Shown: positions 32,177 to 40,523, numbered from the stretch's first letter. The stretch is 52,561 bases of DNA from JAFGCL01 sp964492335 (GCA_964492335.1 CAZBJX010000014.1:1-52561); one strand, 5' to 3'. The notes: generated by a model from the sequence alone, not told the origin. Translations and numbers: made by a program.

Positions 32177-33742
32177 ATGGGTCTCATCATTGCTGGTTCC
32201 ATTGTCGGCGTGATTCTGGTGGTCTTCATCCTGGGCGCGGTGGGCGCCAGCCGGTACAAGAAGGCCGGGCCCCACCAGGCCTTCATCACCACGGGCAAGG
32301 GAGGGCAGCGGGTCTGCATCGGCGGCGGCATGTTCGTCTGGCCCGTCGTCCAGAGCCTGTACGTCATGGACCTCCAGGCCCAGAAGGTCCCGGTGCGCCG
32401 GGAGAGCATCTACTCCAAGAACAACGTCCCCATCACCATCGACGTCACCCTGGTGTACAAGGTCAAGGGCGACGAGGGCTCGGTCAAGCTGGCCGCCCAG
32501 GCCCTCCAGGAGATGCAGCAGGAGTTCCACAAGGGCACCCGGGCCCCCACCAGCGAGATCTCGGAGATCGTCCAGAGCGTGGCCGAGGGCGCGCTCCGGG
32601 ACATCGTGGGCAAGATGACCCCCGAGGAGATCAATGCCGACCGGGAGTCCTTCCAGAACAAGGTGCTGGACACGGCCGCCGGCCATTTCGAGAAGATCGG
32701 CATAGACCTGGTCAGCTTCGTGGTCAACCACATCAGCGACGAGAAGGAGTACTTCGTGTCCCTGGGCGCCCCGGCCATAGCCGAGGCTAAGCGGGTGGCC
32801 CGGGAGCAGGTGGCCACCAAGGACAAGGCCGCCACGGTGGTGGAGGCGGAGCAGTCCCGCGACGCCGGGATCCGCCAGGCGGAGACCAGGGCCGAGGTGT
32901 TCAACGCCGAGAAGGACCGGGACGTCAAGAAGGCGGGGTACGATGCCCTGGTGGCCGTGGAGAGGGCCAGGGCCGACCAGGCCGGCCCCCAGGCCTCGGC
33001 GCAGGCGCAGCAGCAGGTGGTGGAGCAGGAGACGGTCCTGGCCGAGAAGCGGGCCGAGAAGCGGGAGAAGGAGCTGGTGGCCGAGGTCCTCAAGCCCGCG
33101 GAGGCTGACAAGCAGAAGAAGGTCATCGAGGCCGAGGGCATGAAGGCCGCCGCCATCGTGGAGGCGGAGGGAGAGAAGCAGTCCCGGGTGCTCATCGCCG
33201 ACGGCACCAAGCAGGCCACGGTCATGGCCGGCGAGGGCGAGGGCGCCGCCGCCAGGGCCCGCAAGACCGGGGACGCCGAAGGCACCAAGGCCGTGCTCTT
33301 TGCCGAGGCTGACGGGACCCGGGCCAAGCTCCTGGCCGAGGCCGACGGGACCCGGGCCAAGCTGCTGGCGGAAGCCGAGGGCCTGCACGCCAAGGCGGAC
33401 GCCATGAAGGAGTTCGACAGCACTACCATCCAGCTGGAGGCCTACAAGTCCCTCATCGCCGTCCTCCCGGCCATGGTAGAGGCGGCGGCCAGGCCCATCG
33501 CCGGCATCCGGGACGTGAAGGTGGTCCACTTCACCGGGGGCCCGGGCGGCGACAAGGACGGCGGCAGCCCGGTCTCCAAGTTCCTGGACATCCCGCCCGA
33601 GGTCCTGGCCACCACCGACGAGTCACTGAGGGCCACTCTCGGCGTGGGCCTGAAGGAGATCCTGGGGGCCATCACCGGAGACACGGCCGGCGCCATCAGG
33701 AAGATACTGCCCAGGACGCAGGACGAGGGGCCGCAGAGGTAG
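32177..33742 (+). CDS. Flotillin-like SPFH protein
   Basis: 521 residues: an N-terminal membrane helix (3-25), an SPFH/band 7 domain (about 30-200), a long Ala/Glu/Lys coiled-coil with repeated EAEG/EADG-type motifs (200-425) and a C-terminal oligomerisation tail. It scaffolds membrane microdomains and acts with the NfeD-like protein encoded upstream. In the coiled coil two 33-base units (33302-33334 and 33335-33367) encode the same 11 residues, AEADGTRAKLL, with a partial third copy. Length matches bacterial FloT. Confidence 0.93.
   Translation: MGLIIAGSIVGVILVVFILGAVGASRYKKAGPHQAFITTGKGGQRVCIGGGMFVWPVVQSLYVMDLQAQKVPVRRESIYSKNNVPITIDVTLVYKVKGDEGSVKLAAQALQEMQQEFHKGTRAPTSEISEIVQSVAEGALRDIVGKMTPEEINADRESFQNKVLDTAAGHFEKIGIDLVSFVVNHISDEKEYFVSLGAPAIAEAKRVAREQVATKDKAATVVEAEQSRDAGIRQAETRAEVFNAEKDRDVKKAGYDALVAVERARADQAGPQASAQAQQQVVEQETVLAEKRAEKREKELVAEVLKPAEADKQKKVIEAEGMKAAAIVEAEGEKQSRVLIADGTKQATVMAGEGEGAAARARKTGDAEGTKAVLFAEADGTRAKLLAEADGTRAKLLAEAEGLHAKADAMKEFDSTTIQLEAYKSLIAVLPAMVEAAARPIAGIRDVKVVHFTGGPGGDKDGGSPVSKFLDIPPEVLATTDESLRATLGVGLKEILGAITGDTAGAIRKILPRTQDEGPQR
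33302..33367 (+). repeat. Tandem 33-base repeat in the flotillin gene
   Basis: Two near-identical units (two differences) encoding AEADGTRAKLL within the coiled coil; three heptad-like turns, so duplication keeps the register. Confidence 0.9.
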
Positions 33743-33793
33743 CCGGCAGGGCGCGCCGCCCGCCGCGGCCGGGGTGACGGTCGGGCATCGTGC

Positions 33794-33822
33794 TTGACAT
33801 CAGCGCCGCCGCGTGGCAAATT
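33794..33822 (+). promoter_or_regulatory. Promoter of the lipoprotein gene
   Basis: TTGACA at 33794-33799, 17-base spacer, weak -10 CAAATT at 33817-33822. Leader of about 75 bases. Confidence 0.55.
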
Positions 33823-33903
33823 GAGTGCACGGGGGCCCTGCGGCCGCCATGGGACCTGGTTCCGGCGCTGGCCGCCCTGAATTGACGCGGTGCGGAGGTG
33901 AGC

Positions 33904-34944
33904 ATGAAGATCCTGAGAAAGCTGGTACTGCTGCTGATCGCGCTCCTGGCCGTGCTGGCCCTGGTGGGGTGCGGCGGCGGCGACGGCAAGGACAACGGCG
34001 GGGCGGACAACATCACCAACGGCCAGGGCGGCGACGGCAATGGCAACGGCAATGGCGGGGCGGACAACACCACCAACGGCAATGGCAACGGCGAGACCGC
34101 GCAGTGGGCGGGCTACAACTTCGGGAAGACGGTGAAGCCCTCCTCCGGCGGCTCCGGCCAGGTCAAATCCTTCACCTACGAGTTCGGCTACAAGGACGAC
34201 AATGGGCTGCGGGAGTTCAACATCGAGGGCACCTACCTCGGAAGAGTGAACGAGCCCATCCTGACCCAGAAGATGACCTACAGCACGGCCACCTACGAGT
34301 TCACCTACGAGAACGTCACCACCATGATGGACTGCTACAAGCTGAAGCACCGGGTGACCGTCATCACGAACGAGACCGACGAGGAGTACCCGGAGTGGTC
34401 GGAGACCACCGTCTGGATTCCCGTCGATGTGCCGGAGGACAGCACGATGGGGGCCTGGCTGTACCCCAAGGCGGAGTACCTGGACTCCGAGGGCAATGAG
34501 GGCGGCTGGAGCTACTACCTGACCAAGGCCATGGAGACCGAGATGGACAACCCGCCGGCGGGAACCTCGGTCACCTACATTTACGCCTGGGAGGGAGAGA
34601 CCTTCGAGGGGGGGTTCGTGGACTGGACCTACATCGGGCTCTACGGCTGGGGCTGGTCGTGGTTCAAGGACTTCGCGGAAGGCGGGAGCCAGAAGCTGGA
34701 GGCAGGGAGCTGGGGTGCGGGCGGCCACACCTACAGGTGCGAGAAGATCAAGAAGACCATCGGCGCCTACACCCTCGACGCCTGGTCCCTGGAATTCTCT
34801 ATCAGCTATGGCGGCGACTCCGCCGGTTACAAGGGCATCTTCTCCGAGGACCTGGCCATGCCTCTCTACTGGAAGTTCGGCTCCAGCAGCAGCGGCGATG
34901 ACACCTACTGGGAGTACGAGATGACCGGCCTGGTACTGGGCTAG
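33904..34944 (+). CDS. Predicted lipoprotein of unknown function
   Basis: 346 residues. Type II signal peptide MKILRKLVLLLIALLAVLALVGC with lipobox LVGC and lipidated C23. A Gly/Asn/Asp-rich low-complexity linker (about 24-65) with two GGADN-TNG units tethers an all-beta-looking domain rich in Trp and Tyr (for example YIGLYGWGWSWF), reminiscent of extracytoplasmic ligand-binding barrels, but no family was recognised. ATG 33904 is five bases after GGAGG; GTG 33898 is less likely. Monocistronic: own promoter and a palindromic hairpin after the stop. Confidence 0.82.
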   Translation: MKILRKLVLLLIALLAVLALVGCGGGDGKDNGGADNITNGQGGDGNGNGNGGADNTTNGNGNGETAQWAGYNFGKTVKPSSGGSGQVKSFTYEFGYKDDNGLREFNIEGTYLGRVNEPILTQKMTYSTATYEFTYENVTTMMDCYKLKHRVTVITNETDEEYPEWSETTVWIPVDVPEDSTMGAWLYPKAEYLDSEGNEGGWSYYLTKAMETEMDNPPAGTSVTYIYAWEGETFEGGFVDWTYIGLYGWGWSWFKDFAEGGSQKLEAGSWGAGGHTYRCEKIKKTIGAYTLDAWSLEFSISYGGDSAGYKGIFSEDLAMPLYWKFGSSSSGDDTYWEYEMTGLVLG

Positions 34945-34963
34945 CCTGAAGCGCAGACAACCG

Positions 34964-34989
34964 GAGGGCCCCCTGATCAGGGGGCCCTC
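34964..34989. terminator. 26-bp palindromic hairpin after the lipoprotein gene
   Basis: Perfect palindrome centred on TGATCA, followed by the pyrimidine tract TCTCTCGTTCC. It lies between convergent genes and could stop transcription from both sides. Confidence 0.7.
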
Positions 34990-35056
34990 TCTCGTTCCTG
35001 CGGAGGGCCGCGGCGCCGGACCGCGGCCGTGGCGCCTGATGCCGCAGCCCCGGGCG

Positions 35057-35785
35057 CTACTTCTTGCGGGGCTCGTACCTGATGAAGACCGAGTGCTCCC
35101 GGCGCTCCATCTTGAAGAGGTCGATGGCGGTGACCAGGTCCAGGAGCTTGCGGTACCCGTAGTTGCGGGGGTCGAAGTCCGGCGCCTGCTTGTTGATGTT
35201 GTTGGCCACCTGCCCCAGGTTGGCCCACCCGCCTTCGTCGGAGGCCGAGTCGATGGCGGACCGGAAGAGGCCGAGGAGCTTCGAGTCCTGCCGCAGCGCC
35301 TGGCTCGACTTGCGCTTCACCGGCCCGTTGGCCGGCGAGGTGGAGAAGACCTCGGTATAGATGAAGCGGTCACAGGCGGTGACGAACGGCCGGGGCGTCT
35401 TCTGCTCGCCGAAGCCGTACACGGTCTTGCCGGACTCCCTCAGCCGGGAGGCCAGCCGGGTGAAGTCGCTGTCGCTGGACACCAGGCAGAAGCCGTCGAA
35501 GTTCCCTGAATACAGCAGGTCCATGGCATCGATGATCATGGCGCTGTCGGTGGCGTTCTTCCCCGAGGTGTAGGCGAACTGCTGTATGGGCTGGATGGAG
35601 TACTCCAGCAGGACCGCCTTCCACTGGGCCAGGCGGGGCGTCGTCCAGTCACCGTAGATCCGCTTGACGCCGGCCACCCCCAGCTTGGCGATCTCGGCCA
35701 GCAGCCCCTCCACTATGGCCGGATTGGCGTTGTCCGCATCGATCAGGACCGCCAGTGGTGCTCCGTGCTCTACCGACTCACCCAC
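35057..35785 (-). CDS. NYN-domain protein with C-terminal LOTUS/OST-HTH-like domain
   Basis: 242 residues. The NYN (PIN-like, LabA/DUF88) nuclease fold keeps its acidic residues: D16 and D18 in LIDADN, D80 in NATDSAM and D105/D107 in SSDSDF. After a basic linker (PVKRKSS) a ~70-residue domain (LGLFRSAIDSASDEGGWANLGQVANNINKQAP...FDPRNYGYRKLLDLVTAI) matches the OST-HTH/LOTUS RNA-binding pattern. It probably cleaves or binds RNA in the cytoplasm. GTG start with AAGGAGG six bases upstream. It is downstream of the thymidylate-synthase-like gene on the same strand; functional link unclear. Confidence 0.88.
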   Translation of the reverse strand: MGESVEHGAPLAVLIDADNANPAIVEGLLAEIAKLGVAGVKRIYGDWTTPRLAQWKAVLLEYSIQPIQQFAYTSGKNATDSAMIIDAMDLLYSGNFDGFCLVSSDSDFTRLASRLRESGKTVYGFGEQKTPRPFVTACDRFIYTEVFSTSPANGPVKRKSSQALRQDSKLLGLFRSAIDSASDEGGWANLGQVANNINKQAPDFDPRNYGYRKLLDLVTAIDLFKMERREHSVFIRYEPRKK

Positions 35786-35857
35786 TACAGCCTCCTTGCC
35801 GACTCATCGTTGTCTTGCCACCGCCGGGGCGGCGGCCTGCCCTGCGGGGCCTCCTCC

Positions 35858-36538
35858 TCACTCCAGCCGCGCCGCCAGCCTGGCCCATTCCCACGCGTGG
35901 TCGTAGAGGTGCAGGCCGCTGGAGAGGCAGAGCATCTCGCCGTCCGGCAGCCCGATCTCTTGCGCCATGTACTCCTTCATCAGCTGCAGCGCAGCCAGGT
36001 TGGACGGGAAGCCACCCCACAGGTCCCAGGACCGGAAGTAGACCACGAAATGGAACCGGCCGTAGCGCACCCGGGTGTGGATGCCCCGCAGGCACGGCGG
36101 GTCCTCCAGGCGGATGGACTCGCGGCTGCCCACCGCCATGTAGGCCTGGTTGGTGTTGTGCCCCCCCTCCCGGTACATGCGGATGACCTCGCCCATCTGC
36201 GGCTCCAGGTCTTCGCCGTAGGTGTACTGCTCGTTCTCCGCCTTGAAGGAGGTCATCAGGTACGGCAGGTACGACTCCACGTACTCCATGGTGGTCGGCG
36301 GCGGCACCCCGGGCGGCACGTCCGGCACCAGCGGCCGGATCCCGGGCTGGCGCACCTGGACCACCGCCAGGTCCAGCTCCCGGCGGCGCTGGCCCTGGAA
36401 GCTGCCCCGGTCCACCCGGTACTCGCCGCCCCGCTCCAGCACCGCGCGCAGGCTGAGGAACCAGGCCTCGGAGAGGTCCCGGGCCTCTATGGTAGTGACG
36501 CGCATGCACTCCTGGCCCACGATGCCGCCTTCCTTCAT
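35858..36538 (-). CDS. Thymidylate synthase-like protein, compact
   Basis: 226 residues. Residues known to be essential in E. coli ThyA occur in the same order and spacing, shifted by three: C149, R169, S170, D172, N180, H210, Y212 (E. coli C146, R166, S167, D169, N177, H207, Y209). PPCL replaces PPCH at the nucleophile and RSWDLWGGFPSNLAAL replaces RSxDxxLGxPFNIA. Asn at the N177 position favours dUMP over dCMP. The protein ends about 35-40 residues earlier than ThyA, so the C-terminal folate-closing segment is missing. The dUTPase gene, which makes dUMP, lies 28 bases upstream. ATG 36505 is an alternative start. Confidence 0.82.
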   Translation of the reverse strand: MKEGGIVGQECMRVTTIEARDLSEAWFLSLRAVLERGGEYRVDRGSFQGQRRRELDLAVVQVRQPGIRPLVPDVPPGVPPPTTMEYVESYLPYLMTSFKAENEQYTYGEDLEPQMGEVIRMYREGGHNTNQAYMAVGSRESIRLEDPPCLRGIHTRVRYGRFHFVVYFRSWDLWGGFPSNLAALQLMKEYMAQEIGLPDGEMLCLSSGLHLYDHAWEWARLAARLE

Positions 36539-36566
36539 GCCGCTGCTTCCGCCGGGGCCCGCCGGC

Positions 36567-37022
36567 CTACTGGCCCGTCGAGCCGAACCCGCCGGACCCG
36601 CGCCGGGTCCCCTCCACATCGGGCACCACCGCAACCGCGACCTCGGCCAAGGGCAGCACCACCAGCTGGGCGATGCGATCGCCCCGGTTGACCCGGTAGG
36701 GGGCGGGGCCCAGGTTCTTCAGCTCCACTCGGACGATCCCCCGGTAGTCGCTGTCGATCCACCCGGCGCCCGTCTCTATGTTGTGCCTGGTGGAAAGCCC
36801 GGACCGCGAGGCCACCCGGCCCACCGTCCCCGGGGGCAGCTCCACCACCAGGCCGGTGGACACCAGGGCCCGCCCCACCTCCGCCCGCCCGCCGTCCAGG
36901 CAGCGCGCGGGGGGGACCTCCACGGCCTCCGCCGAGTAGAGATCGAAGCCGGCGCTCCCGGGCGTCATCTTCGCGGGCGCCTGCGCGCCCGGCTCCACCA
37001 GCTTCACTCGAAGCTCACTCAT
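36567..37022 (-). CDS. dut: dUTP diphosphatase
   Basis: 151-residue trimeric dUTPase converting dUTP to dUMP and pyrophosphate. All five motifs are recognisable: GSAGFDLYSAE (1), SRSGL (2), GWIDSDYRG (3, with catalytic Asp), RGDRIAQLVV (4) and GTRRGSGGFGSTG (5, glycine-rich lid). ATG 37022 begins the conserved MSELRVKLV. It has its own promoter and precedes the thymidylate-synthase-like gene by 28 bases, forming a dUMP-producing and probably dUMP-using pair. Confidence 0.96.
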   Translation of the reverse strand: MSELRVKLVEPGAQAPAKMTPGSAGFDLYSAEAVEVPPARCLDGGRAEVGRALVSTGLVVELPPGTVGRVASRSGLSTRHNIETGAGWIDSDYRGIVRVELKNLGPAPYRVNRGDRIAQLVVLPLAEVAVAVVPDVEGTRRGSGGFGSTGQ

Positions 37023-37101
37023 CCGGGCCTCCCGACCTGGCTGCCGTCCGCGGCGGGGCACCCGCCCCGGCCTCACGCCTCTCCCGCGGACGGGCCAGTA
37101 G

Positions 37102-37131
37102 ATTATAGGCAGGCCCCGGGGGCGGCATCAA
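37102..37131 (-). promoter_or_regulatory. Promoter of dut
   Basis: On the minus strand TTGATG (37126-37131), 18-base spacer, TATAAT (37102-37107). The -35 overlaps the last codons of nadD. Confidence 0.65.
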
Positions 37132-37820
37132 GTCGCCGGCGGCAGGGCGGCCAGCCGCGCCCGCCGGCCCGTCTGCGGGGCCCGGGCGCCCTGCCGCCGG
37201 CCCCGGTAGAGCCCCCTCTCCAGGATGTACCGCTCCACCCCCCGGGGCACCAGGCCCCGGATGGAGCGCCCCTCGGCCACCCGGCGCCGGATGTCCGTCG
37301 CCCGGATGTCCACCTGCGGCGCCTCCACGAAGCTGACCCGCCCCGAGATGCCCGGGACCGCTGCCTCCAGCACCTTCATGTCGGGGCGCCGGATGCCCGG
37401 CCGGGAGAAGGCCACCAGGCGGCAGAGCCTTATCAGTCGCTGCGGGTCGTGCCACCGGGCGATGTCCGCCAGGGCATCGCCCCCCAGCAGGAAGTACAGC
37501 TCCGGGCCGGCCCCCGGGGGCCCCGCCAGGGCCTCCACGGTGTCGGCGGAGTAGGAGGGTCCCGGCCGCTCGGCCTCTATGGTGGACAGCTCCAGGTCCT
37601 TCCGCCGGCCGATGGCCAGCCGCACCATCTCCACCCTGTCGGCCACGGCTGACACGGGCCTGCTGGCCTTGAGCCACGGCTGCCCGGCCGGCACCAGCAG
37701 CATCCGGTCCAGCTCCAGGGCGGCCCGCAGATGCCGCGCCACCCTGAGGTGCCCGGTGTGGATGGGGTCGAAGGTGCCCCCGAAGACCCCCACGCGGGCG
37801 CGCGCCCCCTTCGTGCTCAT
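37128..37820 (-). CDS. nadD: Nicotinate-nucleotide adenylyltransferase
   Basis: 230 residues. Nucleotidyltransferase fold with GVFGGTFDPIHTGHL (GGTFDP and the HxGH ATP site, residues 11-25) and the C-terminal RATDIRRR (SxTxIR-type) motif. Adenylates NaMN in NAD synthesis. A ~25-residue Arg-rich tail extends the usual C-terminus. Its ATG overlaps the stop of the YiiX-like gene (ATGA), so the two are translationally coupled. Confidence 0.95.
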   Translation of the reverse strand: MSTKGARARVGVFGGTFDPIHTGHLRVARHLRAALELDRMLLVPAGQPWLKASRPVSAVADRVEMVRLAIGRRKDLELSTIEAERPGPSYSADTVEALAGPPGAGPELYFLLGGDALADIARWHDPQRLIRLCRLVAFSRPGIRRPDMKVLEAAVPGISGRVSFVEAPQVDIRATDIRRRVAEGRSIRGLVPRGVERYILERGLYRGRRQGARAPQTGRRARLAALPPAT

Positions 37821-38404
37821 GGCGCCGCCAGCTCCGGGCTGAAGTAGATGTCGTCCGGGTACACCAGCAGCCCGCCGTTGCTGTCCAGGTCCAGCCCCCC
37901 GGCCAGGTACGCCCTCCAGGCCACCTCGGCGCAGTGCAGGTTCCCGGCGTTGATCTTCAGCGGCAGGGTGGCGGTGGCCGTGTAGTCGAAGGCCCGGCCT
38001 ACCTGGTCCAGCGCATACTGCACCGCGGCGTCGATGGCCTCCTGGCGGCCGGCCGTGGCCCGCAGCCGCCGCACCGACACCTCCGCGGGCCGGTCGCGGG
38101 CCAGGAACGCCTCCAGGCCGGTCAGGGTGACGCCGGCATTGTAGGTGGCCTCCACCACCGAAGGGTACGGCCCCCCCACGTAGACCGCGATGTGGTCCCA
38201 GTAGCCGGCCTGGCTCCAGCCGTGGTAGATGTCCACGAACAGCAGGTCCCCCGGCTCCAGGTACGAGGCATTGATCTGTTCCACCGGCACCGGGACCGGC
38301 AGGGTGCGGCCCCGGGCCACGGGCACGGATACCGCCACCAGCACCAGGGTGAGCGCCATGCCCAGCAGGCGCCACAGGGGCCATGCAGCCTTCCGCGCGC
38401 TCAC
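37817..38404 (-). CDS. Secreted permuted papain-like (YiiX/NlpC-P60 type) protein
   Basis: 195 residues. A signal peptide or anchor at residues 1-32 is followed by LEPGDLLFVD, then WDHIAVYVGG with candidate catalytic H71, VVEATYNAGV, and NLHCAEVAWRAY with candidate catalytic C158. The His-before-Cys order is that of the permuted papain fold (YaeF/YiiX, DUF830), which cleaves amide or ester bonds, possibly peptidoglycan stem peptides or lipids. GTG 38404 was chosen for its GAGG site seven bases upstream and the well-formed signal peptide; ATG 38488 would add a Cys-rich tail. It sits between dnaA and nadD. Confidence 0.78.
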   Translation of the reverse strand: MSARKAAWPLWRLLGMALTLVLVAVSVPVARGRTLPVPVPVEQINASYLEPGDLLFVDIYHGWSQAGYWDHIAVYVGGPYPSVVEATYNAGVTLTGLEAFLARDRPAEVSVRRLRATAGRQEAIDAAVQYALDQVGRAFDYTATATLPLKINAGNLHCAEVAWRAYLAGGLDLDSNGGLLVYPDDIYFSPELAAP

Positions 38405-38439
38405 GGCGCACCCTCTGCACAAGCGTGCCCGTGAGGGCA

Positions 38440-38475
38440 GCGCACAGGGTTGCGCACAGAGATAACGCACCTCAT
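38440..38475 (+). repeat. Three 12-base direct repeats upstream of the YiiX-like gene
   Basis: GCGCACAG begins at 38440 and 38452, and a related AACGCACC at 38464: three copies in exact 12-base phase between dnaA and the next gene. Could be an operator or degenerate DnaA-type sites. Confidence 0.5.
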
Positions 38476-38549
38476 GTATTCTACTCATGATATCACAGGG
38501 TGCGGCACCTAATAATGGTGATAGTAGCGGGAAGGGTGCGCAGGAGCGG

Positions 38550-39860
38550 CTAGGAGGAGAAGGTGGCCAGGATCTCGTCCACGCTCTTCCTGAGGCTGGC
38601 ATCGGTGGAGAGCATGCCGGCGATCTTGCGGTGCCCCCGCACGACGGTGGAGTGGTCCCGGCTGAGCAGGCGCCCCAGGTCCTGGAGCCCGCAGGTGGTC
38701 TTCTCGCGGACAAGGTAGATGGCGATGTGGCGGGCCTGGGTCACCTTCTGGTTGCGGCTGGGGCCTTTCAGGGCCTCCAGGCTCACCTGGAAGTAGGCCG
38801 CCACGGCATCCAGGATGGAGACCGGGGTCATGATGACCGGGGAGGCCGGGGGTGGAGCGATCTCGCGCAGCGCCTGCTGGGCCAGCAGCAGGGTGGGGGG
38901 CTGGCAGAGCATCCTGGCCCGGGCGATGACCAGGTTCAGGCAGCTCTCCAGTTGCCTCACGTTCTGGTGGCACTGCCGGGCGATGTACTCCAGCACCGCC
39001 TGGTCGATGCCCCCCTGATACCGGGCCGCCTGCGCCTGGAGTATGCCCAGACGCGTGGCCACGTCGGGGAACTCCATCTCGGCCACCAGCCCGGCGCCCA
39101 AGCGGGACCACAGGCTGGCGTCCATGGAGGTCAGCGATGCCGGGGTGCGGTCGCTGGTGATCACCAGCTGGCCCTCGGAGGCGTGGAGGTCGTTGATGGT
39201 GTGGAAGAGGGTCTCCTGGGTCTGGGGCTTGCCGGTTATGAACTGGACATCTTCGAGCACCAGCAGGTTGGTGTTGCGGAACCTGGCCCGGAAGTCGTCG
39301 GTGCGCCGCTCCCTGAGGGAGTTGACGAACTCGTTGGTGAACTGCTCGCTGCTGGCGCAGACCACCCTCATCCCGCTCTCCGAGGCGTAGTTGGCGATGG
39401 CGTGGGCGATGTGGCTCTTGCCCACGCCGGACGGCCCGTGGATGTACAGCGGGTTGTGCTCCCGCCCCGGCCCCTCGGCCGCCGCCATGGCGGCCATGAA
39501 GGCCAGGCGGTTGGAGGAGCCGACCACGAAGGACTCGAACGTGTGCCGCGGGTTGACCATGGGCACCAGCAGCGCGGGGGGGCTCTCCCGGGCGGGGGCC
39601 CCGGGCTCCCGCCCGGAGCAGACCTCGAACTGGACCTCGACCTGTTCGCCCAGGATGCTGATGAGCACCTTGGTCACCAGCGAGCGGCAGTGCTTGTCCA
39701 GCCACTCCCGGGCGAACGAGCTGGGGGTGCCCACCACGAACTGCTGGCCCCGGTGGCTGAGGCCGACGGAGTCCTTGATCCAGGTATTGAAGTTGGCCCG
39801 GCTTATCTGGACCTGGAGGCCGCCCTTGGCGGCTTCCCACGTCTCTCTGGCAGTCCTCAT
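38550..39860 (-). CDS. dnaA: Chromosomal replication initiator protein
   Basis: 436 residues. Domain I about 1-75 (TWIKDSV..., helix bundle), short variable linker, AAA+ domain with Walker A GPSGVGKSH at 142-150, Walker B LLVLEDVQF and the LASLTSMDASLWSRLGAGL sensor region, and a C-terminal domain IV with the DnaA signature LLSRDHSTVVRGHRKI. ATG 39860 starts the conserved region; an upstream frame to 39938 lacks support and the ribosome binding site is weak (GAAAG). dnaN does not follow, which is unusual compared with the classical dnaA-dnaN-recF order. No DnaA boxes were seen upstream. Confidence 0.94.
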   Translation of the reverse strand: MRTARETWEAAKGGLQVQISRANFNTWIKDSVGLSHRGQQFVVGTPSSFAREWLDKHCRSLVTKVLISILGEQVEVQFEVCSGREPGAPARESPPALLVPMVNPRHTFESFVVGSSNRLAFMAAMAAAEGPGREHNPLYIHGPSGVGKSHIAHAIANYASESGMRVVCASSEQFTNEFVNSLRERRTDDFRARFRNTNLLVLEDVQFITGKPQTQETLFHTINDLHASEGQLVITSDRTPASLTSMDASLWSRLGAGLVAEMEFPDVATRLGILQAQAARYQGGIDQAVLEYIARQCHQNVRQLESCLNLVIARARMLCQPPTLLLAQQALREIAPPPASPVIMTPVSILDAVAAYFQVSLEALKGPSRNQKVTQARHIAIYLVREKTTCGLQDLGRLLSRDHSTVVRGHRKIAGMLSTDASLRKSVDEILATFSS

Positions 39861-40326
39861 GTACTCGCTTTCAACAGGCTCCGGGCGCGCTTGCCCCGAA
39901 GGCAGGGCCGACAAAAAGGCACAGCAACGGACAGGCACTACGAAGGCAGATGCAAGACCTGATGCAGGATAGCGCTCAGCAGTATTCCAACGCTATGTCA
40001 TACAGGTTGCCTGGAACCTTGCCGTCGAAACCCATGTCCCGTCCCCCCGGATGGGCTTCGTCAGGAGTTTACCACTAGCCCAATCGTGGAAGTCAAGGGG
40101 TTTGGTTATGTTATTATGATGTCAAGAAGATGACACGCGCTCCTGGCCCCGCACCCCGGCCGGCGGTCCCTCCGCTAAGGGGCGGTGCCGGTATCGCAGA
40201 CGACAAAGGCGCCTGCTCATGCCGTGAAGGCGGCCCCGGGGCGCGGAGCGTGCGCCATACTTGTCTTCGGGCCGGGGGGTGTGCTATAACGCTTGACAGT
40301 TATGAGGACTTCAGCCGGGGCGACGG
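39861..40326. other. 466-base region without a gene upstream of dnaA
   Basis: Contains a short AT-rich block (about 40098-40130) that may hold the dnaA promoter or an unwinding element; otherwise nothing recognisable. TTATnCACA-type DnaA boxes were looked for on both strands and not found. TGCTATAAC at 40282-40290 on the plus strand resembles a -10 but leads only into the antisense of the tRNAs. Confidence 0.5.
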
Positions 40327-40403
40327 TGGCGCGCCTAGAGGGATTCGAACCCACGACCCTCGGTTCCGAAGACCGATGCTCTGGTCCGCTGAGCTATAGG
40401 CGC
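40327..40403 (-). tRNA. tRNA-Arg (anticodon TCG)
   Basis: Acceptor GCGCCTA pairs with TAGGCGC, D-stem GCTC/GAGC, anticodon arm TCGGT-CTTCGGA-ACCGA with TCG at positions 34-36, T-loop TTCGAAT, discriminator G and an encoded CCA (40327-40329). The T-stem GTGGG/CCCTC has one U-U mismatch (50-64). Reads codon CGA. Confidence 0.95.
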
Positions 40404-40406
40404 CGG

Positions 40407-40481
40407 GGTGGACGGAGGGATTCGAACCCTCGATCTCCAGGGCCACAACCTGGCGCCTTAAACCTCTCGGCTACGCCCACC
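40407..40481 (-). tRNA. tRNA-His (anticodon GTG)
   Basis: Acceptor GTGGGCG pairs with CGTCCAC, anticodon loop TTGTGGC with GTG, five-base variable loop, T-arm GAGGG-TTCGAAT-CCCTC. The extra G at -1 (40481) and discriminator C73 are tRNA-His identity features. CCA is not encoded. Three bases separate it from tRNA-Arg; both are on one transcript. Confidence 0.96.
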
Positions 40482-40492
40482 GCGATGGGGCC

Positions 40493-40522
40493 ATTTTAGC
40501 ATCTGGCGAAGAGGGATATCAA
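40493..40522 (-). promoter_or_regulatory. Promoter of the tRNA-His/tRNA-Arg transcript
   Basis: On the minus strand TTGATA (40517-40522), 18-base spacer, TAAAAT (40493-40498), a few bases before the tRNA 5' end. It overlaps the region just upstream of the divergent ispDF start. Confidence 0.75.
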
Positions 40523-40523
40523 G

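Noticed and set aside
40282..40290. TGCTATAAC as a plus-strand promoter
   Set aside because: It points into the antisense of the tRNA genes and no plus-strand gene lies within reach.
39861..40326. Chromosomal origin upstream of dnaA
   Set aside because: No TTATnCACA-type DnaA boxes found on either strand and only a short AT-rich block.
40293..40499. Plus-strand open frame with a GFEPTTLGSEDRCS-like peptide
   Set aside because: It is the antisense of tRNA-Arg and tRNA-His; such 'proteins' are well-known tRNA shadows.
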